NCBI RefSeq assembly: GCF_025963695.1
Contig: NZ_JAOQAH010000090.1
Location: forward strand, 1-64,000
Reading direction: 5' to 3'
Length of the DNA stretch: 64,000 nt
Source of the DNA: Segetibacter sp.
GTDB lineage: Bacteria; Bacteroidota; Bacteroidia; Chitinophagales; Chitinophagaceae
Position numbers and translations under genes: made by a program. Position 1 is the stretch's first letter, and each line of letters opens with the position of its first letter. Of the stretch, positions 35,590 through 44,900 are shown piece after piece. Below the pieces are notes generated by a model. The model made no database searches. It was given only the letters and a program-made list of their open reading frames with translations, and had not been told where the DNA came from.

Positions 35590-36219
35590 TTATTCAATTA
35601 CCTCTATGTTTTTCTTGTATTTCTTTTTATCGAATACAAAAGTATTATCAGGAATATTTACTGCCGTATTAATATTGGTCAGGTTAAAGTCGATCGTATT
35701 ATTGTTTTTGTCCTGAACGCGGGCCTTAGTAATCATCAGCTTTGACTTATCTACAAAAACGTTTAACTGTTTATAATTTTTACGCTTATCAACCGGAATT
35801 AATTGAATTTGGTTGTAATTGCCAGCCGAAGAAACAAGTTTGTAAGTAAAATCATTATCGTAGAAATTAGTAAGTAAGGCTTGCGGAGTAAGTGCATTGT
35901 CGGCCTCATCAACAGGCGTTACCGTAACTTCATTATTCCCATTATAGTTCCATGTTTTGTTACCATCGCTGAAAATCTCGGTAGCACCTTGTTTGATGTA
36001 GTACTTGTTTCCCTTAATGTAAATTTTACCTGCGGCATTGTTATTTACCCTGCCAGTACCGCCTTTTGAAACCAGATTAAAGTTTGCGTTAATACCTTTA
36101 AGAGTTTTCAATTTGGCACTTACGGCGTCTAGAACCTTCTTGGCCTTCGGGTCATTTTGAGCAGTCGCAGAACCTGCAATAAGACTTAAGGCAATTATTA
36201 TATAATATATCTTCTTCAT
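35590..36219 (-). CDS. LolA-like outer-membrane lipoprotein carrier
   Basis: A 209-residue periplasmic protein, signal peptide MKKIYYIIIALSLIAGSATAQ. The mature part KKVLDAVSAKLKTLKGINANFNLVSKGG, GKIYIKGNKYYIKQGATEIFSDGNKTWNYN and ITKARVQDKNNNTIDFNLTNI is the LolA/LppC-like half-barrel that shuttles lipoproteins through the periplasm. Adjacency to ftsK downstream of it is typical for Bacteroidota. Spacing of 273 nt and the terminator between ftsK and this gene argue against one transcript. Confidence 0.88.
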   Translation of the reverse strand: MKKIYYIIIALSLIAGSATAQNDPKAKKVLDAVSAKLKTLKGINANFNLVSKGGTGRVNNNAAGKIYIKGNKYYIKQGATEIFSDGNKTWNYNGNNEVTVTPVDEADNALTPQALLTNFYDNDFTYKLVSSAGNYNQIQLIPVDKRKNYKQLNVFVDKSKLMITKARVQDKNNNTIDFNLTNINTAVNIPDNTFVFDKKKYKKNIEVIE

Positions 36220-36388
36220 AGATTTTTATTTTAAAATGCAATATTATTAGTTTGAGACATAGGAGGTATTTAATTGTTTAAACCTCTTTTGTTAAAACGT
36301 GCTGAACGGGAGCATGCAAGAATAAGATGATTGAAGCTGGAAAATTGTTGAAATAAAAAAGTACGATGCAATATGGTTTGCTGATGAA

Positions 36389-36408
36389 GTGATTGCGACG
36401 CAACAATG
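36389..36408 (+). repeat. Dispersed repeat, type 2 (copy 11)
   Basis: GTGATTGCGACGCAACAATG: the GCGACGC dyad and AAC box are intact, the left part is degenerate. Confidence 0.7.
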
Positions 36409-36423
36409 AGGCATTGAAAAACA

Positions 36424-36452
36424 AAAGCCGGTAATTAAAAACTACCGGCTTT
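36424..36452 (-). terminator. Terminator of ftsK
   Basis: Ten-bp stem AAAGCCGGTA (36424-36433) / TACCGGCTTT (36443-36452); on the minus strand followed by TGTTTTTC, 40 nt past the ftsK stop. Confidence 0.8.
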
Positions 36453-36492
36453 ATTTTAGAAAATGGAATGAATGATTACTTAAACCAATAGG

Positions 36493-39162
36493 CTAACTTA
36501 AAAACCCTTCCAGGATTTCCTCCAGTTCCATTTCATTTTTTACCTGCACTTCACGGGCCTTGCTTCCCTGGTTTGGACCAACAATGCCAGCCGCTTCCAA
36601 CTGGTCCATTAAGCGCCCGGCGCGATTGTAACCCAGTTTCATCCGGCGTTGAATAAGAGATGTACTTCCAATCTGGCTACTTACTATAAGACGGGCAGCA
36701 TCTTCAAATAATGGATCGCGGCTGCCGCTGTCGAAGTCTTTACTCTCAAGCTCTTTTTCATCAACATACTCGGGCAATAAAAAGGCCTGCGGATAGCCCC
36801 GTTGATCACCGATATAGTCTGTAATACTGTCAACTTCAGGGGTATCAACAAAAGCACATTGCAAACGGGTTATCTCCCCGTTAAAGCTGATTAGCATATC
36901 ACCTTTACCAATTAACTGCTCGGCACCACCGGCATCTAAAATTGTCCGACTATCAATTTTGCTGGAAACTTTGAAGGCAATTCGGGCAGGGAAGTTTGCC
37001 TTAATAGTACCTGTTATAATATTTACCGACGGACGTTGTGTAGCAATGATGAGGTGAATACCAACAGCACGAGCCAACTGAGCAAGCCGGGCAATAGGCA
37101 TCTCAACTTCTTTACCGGCTGTCATTATTAAATCAGCAAATTCGTCCACGACAAGGACAATAAATGGTAAGAACTGATGCCCTTTTTCCGGATTTAATCG
37201 ACGGGCGACAAACTTATCATTGTACTCTTTTATGTTACGGCAACCGGCTTCCTTTAACAGGTCGTAGCGATTATCCATTTCGATACAAAGCGCGTTTAAA
37301 GTATGTACTACTTTTTTGGTATCGGTGATAATGCTGTCTTCTTCGCCCGGCAACCTTGCCAAAAAGTGTTTTTCGATCGATTTGTAAATGCTCAACTCAA
37401 CCTTCTTGGGATCCACCAAAACAAACTTCAACTGGGACGGATGTTTTTTATACAACAGCGAAACCAATATAGCGTTCAAACCAACAGACTTACCCTGTCC
37501 TGTAGCACCTGCCATTAATAAGTGAGGCATGGTAGCAAGGTCTACGATGAAGTTTTCATTATCGATTTTCTTACCAATTGCAATTGGCAATGAATAGTTG
37601 TTATGCTGAAACTTTTCGGACGATAGTAAAGTTTTCATGCTTACAACCCGCTTTGTCACATTCGGCACTTCAATACCGATGGTACCTTTGCCGGGAATAG
37701 GGGCGATGATGCGGATACCCAAAGCTGCAAGGCTCAAAGCAATATCATCTTCCAGGTTTTTGATACGACTGATACGAACACCTGGCGCAGGAACGATTTC
37801 ATACAGCGTAACCGTGGGGCCAACCGTAGCAGCAATACGCTGAATAGCGATATCGTAGTTCTTTAAGGTGGCGATGATTTGGTTTTTGTTGTTTTCGAGC
37901 TCAATCGGATCATGCACAATCTTCTCACTGCCATGGGTCTCCAATAACTCAAGGGGCGGGTACTTATAGTCCCGCAAGTCAAGCATGGGATCGTAAGGAG
38001 ACAACTTAAGGTCTCTCTTCACAGGCTGAACTTCTTCGACTATGTCATCTTCAAAAACAGGAACAGATTTTATCTCCATTTCCATGTCAAACTCATCAGG
38101 TTCTAAAGTTTTGAACGGGTGCTTTTTAACAACCTCATCCACCGGTATTTCTATTATAGGTTCAACTTCTTCATCTGGTTGAACTTCTTTTATTTCTAAC
38201 TTAAACAAGTCGTTCACTTCAGCAAATTTCGCCTCCGGTTCTTTTTCCGATTCCTCCTCTTCCAACTCGTCCTCTTCCTTTTCAACCAGCCTCAGGTCAT
38301 GGAGCGGATATTCAGACATAATATCTTCTTCCGGCATTAACACGACAACTCCCTTGCCTTCCTTTTTAAGTTTATTACTTGTGACAGCTACCTCTTTTTC
38401 AATGTATAGCCTTGCTTCATTATTATTGTCATCACCCTTATATTGTTTTAATATAAAAGACTCATCATTTGCAACCTCCGGTGTCCCAGGCTCAGACACA
38501 GCACTTACGCCTGCACCACCAGCAAACATGGGCAACTTTTTCTCAGGCCATTTAAACGTTGGATTAAAGCGCCAGACAAAATAACTAAAGCCGGCAACAA
38601 GCAGCAACAGACCTGTACCTACTACTCCAATCCATTTAATGAGCCAATCGGTGATCAACTCTCCATACGCACCGCCATAGCTGAACTGACTGCTTCTAAA
38701 AAGAAAGGCAAGAGTAACACTTATGATTATTAAACCCGTAAAAACGTACCTCACATTCCGCTTAAGTGAAAACACTTTGCGGCCAAATAGAAGATTAATT
38801 CCGAGAACAAAAAAGAAGCTGCAAAAAAGAAACGATGCAACGCCAAAACCTTTATAAATAAAAGAATGGGCTACGTAAGCCCCCAGCACTCCAAGCAAAT
38901 TATTTACATGTACATCCTCTGCACTAAAAATTTTAACTCCGCCAAATTTAAAAATAAGGGACTGGTCATCCTGCCACGTGAAGGCATAAGATGCTAAGGC
39001 CACAAATAAAAATAGCGCAACCAAAAGACTAATTGTACCTGCAATTTTGTACGTACGTTCATCTTTCACAATTTCTTTTACCGTCACATCTTCCTGCTTG
39101 TCGGGCGACAATATAGCAGGGTTAGGAGGTGGCGGACTCTTCTTCTTTATACGATTAGCCAT
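36493..39162 (-). CDS. ftsK: DNA translocase FtsK
   Basis: An 889-residue septal translocase that pumps DNA and helps chromosome dimer resolution. Four to five N-terminal TM segments (about residues 40-200) are followed by an acidic linker (about 240-400, rich in Glu/Asp/Val/Pro) and the motor. Walker A is GATGQGKSVGLN, Walker B is FIVLVVDEFADL, and the C-terminal winged-helix gamma domain is AARLIVSSQIGSTSLIQRRMKLGYNRAGRLMDQLEAAGIVGPN, which binds KOPS-like sites. Length fits Bacteroidota FtsK. Confidence 0.97.
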   Translation of the reverse strand: MANRIKKKSPPPPNPAILSPDKQEDVTVKEIVKDERTYKIAGTISLLVALFLFVALASYAFTWQDDQSLIFKFGGVKIFSAEDVHVNNLLGVLGAYVAHSFIYKGFGVASFLFCSFFFVLGINLLFGRKVFSLKRNVRYVFTGLIIISVTLAFLFRSSQFSYGGAYGELITDWLIKWIGVVGTGLLLLVAGFSYFVWRFNPTFKWPEKKLPMFAGGAGVSAVSEPGTPEVANDESFILKQYKGDDNNNEARLYIEKEVAVTSNKLKKEGKGVVVLMPEEDIMSEYPLHDLRLVEKEEDELEEEESEKEPEAKFAEVNDLFKLEIKEVQPDEEVEPIIEIPVDEVVKKHPFKTLEPDEFDMEMEIKSVPVFEDDIVEEVQPVKRDLKLSPYDPMLDLRDYKYPPLELLETHGSEKIVHDPIELENNKNQIIATLKNYDIAIQRIAATVGPTVTLYEIVPAPGVRISRIKNLEDDIALSLAALGIRIIAPIPGKGTIGIEVPNVTKRVVSMKTLLSSEKFQHNNYSLPIAIGKKIDNENFIVDLATMPHLLMAGATGQGKSVGLNAILVSLLYKKHPSQLKFVLVDPKKVELSIYKSIEKHFLARLPGEEDSIITDTKKVVHTLNALCIEMDNRYDLLKEAGCRNIKEYNDKFVARRLNPEKGHQFLPFIVLVVDEFADLIMTAGKEVEMPIARLAQLARAVGIHLIIATQRPSVNIITGTIKANFPARIAFKVSSKIDSRTILDAGGAEQLIGKGDMLISFNGEITRLQCAFVDTPEVDSITDYIGDQRGYPQAFLLPEYVDEKELESKDFDSGSRDPLFEDAARLIVSSQIGSTSLIQRRMKLGYNRAGRLMDQLEAAGIVGPNQGSKAREVQVKNEMELEEILEGFLS

Positions 39163-39404
39163 GTGTTTACTATACTTAGTAAATATAAACGAAATTAGAG
39201 GTTTTGGTAGTGTTCAAAGCCGTTGCAGCACCTGTAACAACACTCTCGCCTCGCATTGTGAATAAAAAACAAAAAGGGCAAATGTTACTCACACCATGCC
39301 CTCATTGAAACACCAATTACTTTAACTTATTGCTCTCTTAAAACGCCGCTTTGTATCACCAACTGGTATGTGCTTTGAAAGATTAAGCAAAACAATAATA
39401 AAAG

Positions 39405-39920
39405 ATGAAGTACAATAAATATCTAAATAAATTTTTTCTACTATTCGTCGCTTCCCTTTTGTGTGTTCATCTGACACATGCCCAGAAATCTAAACAAGAC
39501 AGAAAGGAAGAGAAGATGGCAATAATAGAAAGCCTGGTACAATCAAAGAATTTTGTGTTTGTTGCGCAGAACGCTTTGCCATCCACTGGACGTAATATTA
39601 ACCTTACTACCACCTATGCAGTACGGCTGTCGAGCGATACAGTTGTTTCTGACCTGCCTTATTTTGGTCGCGCTTTTGTTGCTCCAATGAACCCCTCTGA
39701 AGGAGGCATTCACTTTACATCAACTAAATTTACCTATACCACTAAGGAAAAGAAAAAAGGCGGATGGGAAATAACCATATTGCCAACGGATACCAGAGAC
39801 GTCAGGCAAATGTTTTTGACAGTATCACAGCAAGGATACGCAACTCTACAAGTATTAAGTAATAACAGGCAGAGCATTAGTTTTAACGGGTACATAACTT
39901 CCAGAAGCAAGGCCAGATAG
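39405..39920 (+). CDS. DUF4251-family secreted protein
   Basis: A 171-residue exported protein: signal peptide to about residue 26 (THAQ), then the DUF4251 fold with FVFVAQNALPSTGRNINLTTTYAVRLSSDTVVSDLPYFGRAFVAPM, KFTYTTKEKKKGGWEI, PTDTRDVRQMFLTV and GYATLQVLSNNRQSISFNGYI. The family is found almost only in Bacteroidota and has no known function. It is convergent with parC. Confidence 0.9.
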   Translation: MKYNKYLNKFFLLFVASLLCVHLTHAQKSKQDRKEEKMAIIESLVQSKNFVFVAQNALPSTGRNINLTTTYAVRLSSDTVVSDLPYFGRAFVAPMNPSEGGIHFTSTKFTYTTKEKKKGGWEITILPTDTRDVRQMFLTVSQQGYATLQVLSNNRQSISFNGYITSRSKAR

Positions 39921-39983
39921 CTTAATGCGATCGGTGCTTGCTTTACATACATTTTAGTTGACCGGCATTTGTTCTTTATAGTT

Positions 39984-40089
39984 CTTTTGTTGCGACGCTC
40001 CGTTCTGCCGCAAAATTTCAATGGGACTTTCATGGGGCTATCCAGTTCAACCGGGATAATAAAGTCAAAACGAAGCGTCGCAACAAAAG
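39984..40089. repeat. Type 3 repeat pair forming a long hairpin (copies 12 and 13)
   Basis: Two type 3 copies in inverted orientation give a perfect 16-bp stem, CTTTTGTTGCGACGCT (39984-39999) and AGCGTCGCAACAAAAG (40074-40089), around a 74-nt loop. The element fills the gap between the convergent DUF4251 and parC genes and may also end transcription. The type 3 core is GGAGCGTCGCAACA; the right arm has GAAGCGTCGCAACA. Confidence 0.85.
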
Positions 40090-40123
40090 CCTCATCTATC
40101 AACTGCTGCCGATAACAAAAGCA

Positions 40124-42634
40124 TTAAAATAACTTCGTTTGCATATCTCCTTCCCCGGCCTTAGTATCCCATTCCATTTCTACATCTTTTGAAAAATTAA
40201 CAAGTTTATTGCCAATGGCCTTCCAACCCATTACCTCTAAAAATCCGGCAATTTGTATTTTCTGAGTCGAAGCTTGCGGACCTACCCCATTGTGCAGCAA
40301 CAATACTGGTTCTTCATCTGAGGTAACAGCTTCAAGCCGATTTCCTTTACCTTCTTTAATAAACAAAAATTTCGATCGCAACGAGGTGGTTTCAATTTTA
40401 AACCTCTTGATGTTGTATTGACCTTTTTCAGCATCCAGGTAAACCGCAGTTATTGCCTTTTCGGGATTGAATTTCTCAATCAGTAAAATTTTCTCTGGCT
40501 CGAACCTTTGAGTAAGTTCTGTATCCGTAATCTCGTAATTTCCATCATCATATATTACTAATAACTTCTCTTCCTCAAATGTTCCCAGGTATTCACCCTT
40601 CTCTTCATTATTCAAACGGCCAAACTTACTGTCAAACCAAAGCTTTCTCCCTGTCAAAGTACTTCTTCCAGCTTCCTTAAACTTAACCGTTTTTATGGGA
40701 TGTTTGGTAACCTGGTTGCCCATGCTGCTGCGGCCTTTAATATCAAGTTCCTCGAAAGAAAAATCGAACTCTTTTTTCTTTGCAGCACTATTTGGACTTA
40801 AAATAATTTTTACTGTTTCGGCCTCACCATTATGGTTAGCAGTAAAATAATGGACCCTGCTTTTTTCAGCGCCTTTTGTTAAGTCATATTCTTTATCGCG
40901 GGTAATACCGGTTACATTGAAACGCTTGGCGAAACTTACCCCGCTTCCTGCATCAAAATAAATAACGTTGTAGGTAGTACGCTCGTCATTTTTTTGAAAT
41001 ACTGCCGCATGAATAATGTCTTTACCAATAAACACCTTGTCCGAAACCCTTACCACCTTCATTTTACCAGCTTTGGTAAAAACAATGATGTCGTCTAACT
41101 CGCTACACTCTGCTATCAACTCATCTTTCTTTAGTCCCAGGCCTACAAATCCTTCAGCCCTGTTCATGTACACTTTTGTGTTTGCGATAGCTACAGAACG
41201 TGCCGTAATCACATCAAACTGTTTAATCTCCGTTTTTCGTTCCCTGCCTTTTCCATATTTCTTTAATAACCCTTCGTAGTAAGAGACGGCATAATCAGTA
41301 AGATGCTCCAGGTTGTATTGCACCTGCTCAATCTCACCCTCTATACCTTTTATCTGTGCGTTCAGTTCATCTATATCTAACCTGTAAATGCGGCGTACCG
41401 GTTTTTCTGTCAATTTCAGTACATCTTCACGTGTTACATTTCTTCGCAGTTTTATAGCATAAGGAACAAATGCTTTTTCAATTGCAGTTAATACTTTCTC
41501 CCACGTCTCATGCTTTTTTTCTAATTCCTTATAAATTTTTTCTTCGAAGAATATTTTTTCAAGTGAAGTATAATGCCATTTCTCCTGCAACTCACCCAGC
41601 TTTATCTGAAGCTCTTTTTGAAGCAAGATTTTTGTATTGTCGGCCGAAATTTTCAGCAGATCCTGAACATTTAAAAACTGTGGCTTCTGCTTAACTATTA
41701 CACATGCGTTAGGGGAAATACTCACTTCACAATCGGTAAAAGCATACAATGCATCAATCGTAATATCGGGTGAAATACCGGCAGCAAGGTCAATAATAAT
41801 TTCTACAGCTGCTGCAGTAGCATCTGTCACTTTTCTAATCTTGATTTTACCTGCTTCATTAGCTTTTACAATACTATCGCACAAAGTAGAAACAGTAACT
41901 CCATAAGGGACATCACGAATAATCAGTGTTTTTTTATCCAGTTCGTCAATTTTGGCCCTAACCCTTACTTTTCCTCCACGCTTACCTTCATTATAGTTAA
42001 ACACATCTATCATCCCTCCTGTTTGAAAATCAGGATAGATGGTAAAGGTTTTTCCCCTTAAATATTTTATTGATGCATCAATCAGCTCGCAAAAATTATG
42101 AGGCAAAATTTTAGTAGATAGGCCCACTGCAATACCATCTGCGCCTTGTGCCAGCAACATAGGAAACTTCATTGGTAACGTTACCGGCTCATTTTTTCTT
42201 CCATCGTAGCTTAGCTGCCATTCGGTGGTTTTATTGTTGAAAGCCACATCTAAAGCAAATTTGCTGAGCCTTGCTTCTATATATCGCGGCGCTGCCGCCG
42301 AGTCTCCGGTTCTAACATCACCCCAGTTACCCTGTGTTTCTATCAACAATTCCTTTTGCCCCATGTTTACAAGTGCATCACCTATAGATGCATCACCATG
42401 AGGATGATACTGCATGCTCTGTCCAATAATGTTAGCTACTTTATTAAATCGCCCATCATCCATTTCCTTCATTGCATGTAGAATGCGTCGTTGTACCGGC
42501 TTAAAACCATCTTCAATAGCCGGCACAGCTCTCTCAAGAATTACATAAGATGCGTAGTCGAGGAACCAGTTTTTATACTGTCCCGTTACACCACTTTCGT
42601 TGTTAGTTAATTCGTTTGCTGTTTCTGTAGTCAT
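40124..42634 (-). CDS. parC: DNA topoisomerase IV subunit A
   Basis: An 836-residue type IIA topoisomerase subunit that cuts and rejoins DNA for decatenation. Catalytic Tyr118 is in AAAPRYIEARLS; KPVQRRILHAM (45-55) and HPHGDASIGDALVNMGQ are the winged-helix signatures. The C-terminal half is a beta-pinwheel-like domain with no GyrA box that I can see, which favours ParC over GyrA. The partner parE lies 3.5 kb away, separated by four other genes and toxin remnants, instead of adjacent. Confidence 0.92.
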   Translation of the reverse strand: MTTETANELTNNESGVTGQYKNWFLDYASYVILERAVPAIEDGFKPVQRRILHAMKEMDDGRFNKVANIIGQSMQYHPHGDASIGDALVNMGQKELLIETQGNWGDVRTGDSAAAPRYIEARLSKFALDVAFNNKTTEWQLSYDGRKNEPVTLPMKFPMLLAQGADGIAVGLSTKILPHNFCELIDASIKYLRGKTFTIYPDFQTGGMIDVFNYNEGKRGGKVRVRAKIDELDKKTLIIRDVPYGVTVSTLCDSIVKANEAGKIKIRKVTDATAAAVEIIIDLAAGISPDITIDALYAFTDCEVSISPNACVIVKQKPQFLNVQDLLKISADNTKILLQKELQIKLGELQEKWHYTSLEKIFFEEKIYKELEKKHETWEKVLTAIEKAFVPYAIKLRRNVTREDVLKLTEKPVRRIYRLDIDELNAQIKGIEGEIEQVQYNLEHLTDYAVSYYEGLLKKYGKGRERKTEIKQFDVITARSVAIANTKVYMNRAEGFVGLGLKKDELIAECSELDDIIVFTKAGKMKVVRVSDKVFIGKDIIHAAVFQKNDERTTYNVIYFDAGSGVSFAKRFNVTGITRDKEYDLTKGAEKSRVHYFTANHNGEAETVKIILSPNSAAKKKEFDFSFEELDIKGRSSMGNQVTKHPIKTVKFKEAGRSTLTGRKLWFDSKFGRLNNEEKGEYLGTFEEEKLLVIYDDGNYEITDTELTQRFEPEKILLIEKFNPEKAITAVYLDAEKGQYNIKRFKIETTSLRSKFLFIKEGKGNRLEAVTSDEEPVLLLHNGVGPQASTQKIQIAGFLEVMGWKAIGNKLVNFSKDVEMEWDTKAGEGDMQTKLF

Positions 42635-42692
42635 TTATATTTATAGTCGAATTATTTATTCTGAAGCCAACAGTTGTATTTTATTCAGCCCT

Positions 42693-42716
42693 GGTTGTGT
42701 CACTCACTTGTACTTT
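42693..42716 (-). repeat. Dispersed repeat, type 1 (copy 14)
   Basis: Minus-strand AAAGTAC then AAGTGAGTGACACAAC and CAGG; 59 nt upstream of the parC start. Confidence 0.82.
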
Positions 42717-42781
42717 CTATGTTTATGGAACAGTTCCGGTAAATAACTACTCAAATCTTTCAATTCTCCCATGTAGTTGAA

Positions 42782-43115
42782 CTACCCATCTAAACCCGAC
42801 GATATAGATTCAGGAAGGTTAATATAACGAGGAACTTCAGTAGTTATAACATCCCAAACAATATCATGGCTAATTCCAAAAATAGTGATGGATCAAACGA
42901 TTTCTAAAATCGGTCAACGTTCTCCATTCAATCGGCTTACATGATAGCTTAAAATCTTCGCTACTGTAATCAGACGCTTCACCACATACTTAAAAATTTC
43001 CAACCCAACTATCACTACCAAAAAGTGCCAAACTCTTTATGCCATAGCTTGTGTGAATGCGGTTTTATCTCCTTCAAAAGATTTACAACTTCTTGTTTTT
43101 TCTTTTTAAAAATAC
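42782..43115 (-). pseudogene. Fused remnant of a MntA/HepT-type toxin-antitoxin pair
   Basis: Read on the minus strand, the first part is the N-terminus of a MntA-type nucleotidyltransferase: KQEVVNLLKEIKPHSHK, then in another frame YGIKSLALFGS and GEASDYSSEDF, the place of the GSxxxGEASxxSDxD motif. It passes without a break into the C-terminal half of a HepT (DUF86) protein: KPIEWRTLTDFRNRLIHHYF, a one-base shift, then GISHDIVWDVITTEVP and a stop at 42782. RNRLIHHY is the HepT R-x4-H motif. The C-terminus of the antitoxin and N-terminus of the toxin are deleted. At least two frameshifts are present, so neither part can be made. Confidence 0.7.
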
Positions 43116-43140
43116 AGTCTGTCGGTTTAGTTGCCGCTAA

Positions 43141-43536
43141 CTAAAGTTGTTCTACTTCATACAATTCCAACGGCTGGCTATTAGGATCGTAGAAAAAGGT
43201 AAACTTTTTACCGGTTATTTCATCAATTCTCACATCCTGCACTTCTACATTTTTGCTTCGCAAAAATACTATCCATTGCGCTACATCGTCTACCGCAAAA
43301 GCCAGGTGTCTCAATCCCTTTGATTCAGGAAAGCTGTTTCTTTCTTTGTAGTCAGGAAACGAAAAAAGTTCTATGCAATAAATGCTATTAATGGCAAGGT
43401 CAAGTTTGTAGCTGTCGCGTTCCTCGCGATACGTTTCATTGAGAACATTGAAACCAAGAATTTCAGTGTAAAACTTTTTGCTTTCTTCGTAACGGTCGGT
43501 TAGAATAGCTATATGATGGATGCCCGTAATCTGCAT
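43141..43536 (-). CDS. VOC-family protein, YaeR/SMU1112c-like
   Basis: A 131-residue single-chain glyoxalase-fold metalloprotein. It begins MQITGIHHIAILTDRYEESKKFYTEILGF with the metal His in HHIAI, continues with IELFSFPDYKERNSFPESKGLRHLAFAVDDV (second His) and ends DPNSQPLELYEV (Glu). Close relatives are called gloA2/YaeR; substrate is unproven. Its ATG overlaps the serine-hydrolase stop by one base, so the two are coupled. Confidence 0.88.
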   Translation of the reverse strand: MQITGIHHIAILTDRYEESKKFYTEILGFNVLNETYREERDSYKLDLAINSIYCIELFSFPDYKERNSFPESKGLRHLAFAVDDVAQWIVFLRSKNVEVQDVRIDEITGKKFTFFYDPNSQPLELYEVEQL

Positions 43537-44873
43537 TATTTCACTTTTTTTCCCGGAATATCTTGTCCATTCTGATGCAGTATTAAACTTTCTACTTCTC
43601 CTTTTCCATTTTTCACAAACTCAACCCGTGCGTCTACCACTTTATAAAAAAATTCATTTTCCGTTTTAGCAAATAAATCAAACTGTGATTGTCCTGTTGC
43701 CTGGGCTTTCAATCTACCGCCTACCTGTACAATAGTTATCTTAAAAGTCGGTGCTAGTTCGTATTCTCCAACAAACTTGTTTAAAGTAAGGGTATCTACC
43801 ATCACCTCTTTTGGTTCCTCCGCAAGTTTATAGGGCTGATTGTATAAAACAGCTAAAAGGTCGCGCTCGGTGGTGGATAAGTGGTATGGCTTATTAGAAA
43901 GTATTACTACGCTTACTTTGTCTTCGGGCACGTAAGCGAGATCAGAAACAAATCCATAAATACCGCCGCCATGGCTAATCAGTCTTTTTCCGTAAAGGCT
44001 GTCCGCCATGAACCCAAAACCATATTTCTGTTTATAAGGCTTATAAGCTTTTTCCAAGTTCACAAGGGGAAGTAGTTTACCTGAGTTTAATGCTATATTC
44101 CAATTATACAAATCGCGCACGGTTGAGTAAATAGCGCCGGCAGAAAAAGCTACTGTGGAATCTACAATAGGCGCCGGAGTTTTTACTTGTTCACTTAACG
44201 CCAGATAGCCGACGGATTTAACAGGTGAGGCCAGATGTGTGAAGTCAAAACCAGAGTGTGACATTCCAGCAGGTTCAAATAAATATTTTCTAACAACACT
44301 TTCGTATGGTTGACCAGTTACTTTTTCTATCAGGTATCCCAAAATGAGATAGCCGGAATTGCTATAATTAAATTTCGACCCTGGTTCAAAACTTAGCGGT
44401 TTGTCTTTAATCATACTCCAAAAAGAAGTCTGCCCTAAACTTTCCGTTGCATGATTTTGCATAAAATCGACGTTCTGGGTATAATTATAAATGCCGGAAA
44501 CATGGTTCAATAAGTTTTCGATTGTTATTCTATTCGCATACTGGTATTGAGGAAAGAACTTGCTTAATGTATCCTTTAAAGAAAGTTTTCCCTCCAACTC
44601 GAGCTGCTGAATAATGGTAGCAGTAAATTGTTTTGTAACGGAGCCAATCTGAAAGACAGAATTTTCATCATGAGTAATTCCAGCCTGGGCGTTTCTGAGA
44701 CCATATCCTTTTTCAAGTAATATATTACCATCTTTTGCTACTAAAACAGCTCCGTTAAACCCAGCATATTTTGTTAGTGCCTGCATGTATGAGTCAAGCT
44801 TTTCTTGTATAGCCTGACCGAAAGCATTGTTCAAAAAGAAGACTGTGATAACAATTAAGAATACCTTTTTCAT
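43536..44873 (-). CDS. Secreted serine hydrolase, class C beta-lactamase fold
   Basis: A 445-residue exported penicillin-binding-protein/esterase-like enzyme. Signal peptide MKKVFLIVITVFFLNNAFGQ sets the start at 44873, seven codons inside the longer frame. Catalytic motifs: SVTK (QIGSVTKQFTA), YSN (NYSNSGYLIL) and HGG (ISHGGGIYG). The C-terminal 100 residues form an extra domain common in Bacteroidota members. It may act on D-amino-acid peptides or esters; genuine beta-lactam resistance is not implied. It sits between the DUF1835 gene and the VOC gene. Confidence 0.9.
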   Translation of the reverse strand: MKKVFLIVITVFFLNNAFGQAIQEKLDSYMQALTKYAGFNGAVLVAKDGNILLEKGYGLRNAQAGITHDENSVFQIGSVTKQFTATIIQQLELEGKLSLKDTLSKFFPQYQYANRITIENLLNHVSGIYNYTQNVDFMQNHATESLGQTSFWSMIKDKPLSFEPGSKFNYSNSGYLILGYLIEKVTGQPYESVVRKYLFEPAGMSHSGFDFTHLASPVKSVGYLALSEQVKTPAPIVDSTVAFSAGAIYSTVRDLYNWNIALNSGKLLPLVNLEKAYKPYKQKYGFGFMADSLYGKRLISHGGGIYGFVSDLAYVPEDKVSVVILSNKPYHLSTTERDLLAVLYNQPYKLAEEPKEVMVDTLTLNKFVGEYELAPTFKITIVQVGGRLKAQATGQSQFDLFAKTENEFFYKVVDARVEFVKNGKGEVESLILHQNGQDIPGKKVK

Positions 44874-44900
44874 AATCCCTATGTTTAGTTTCAATCCCTG

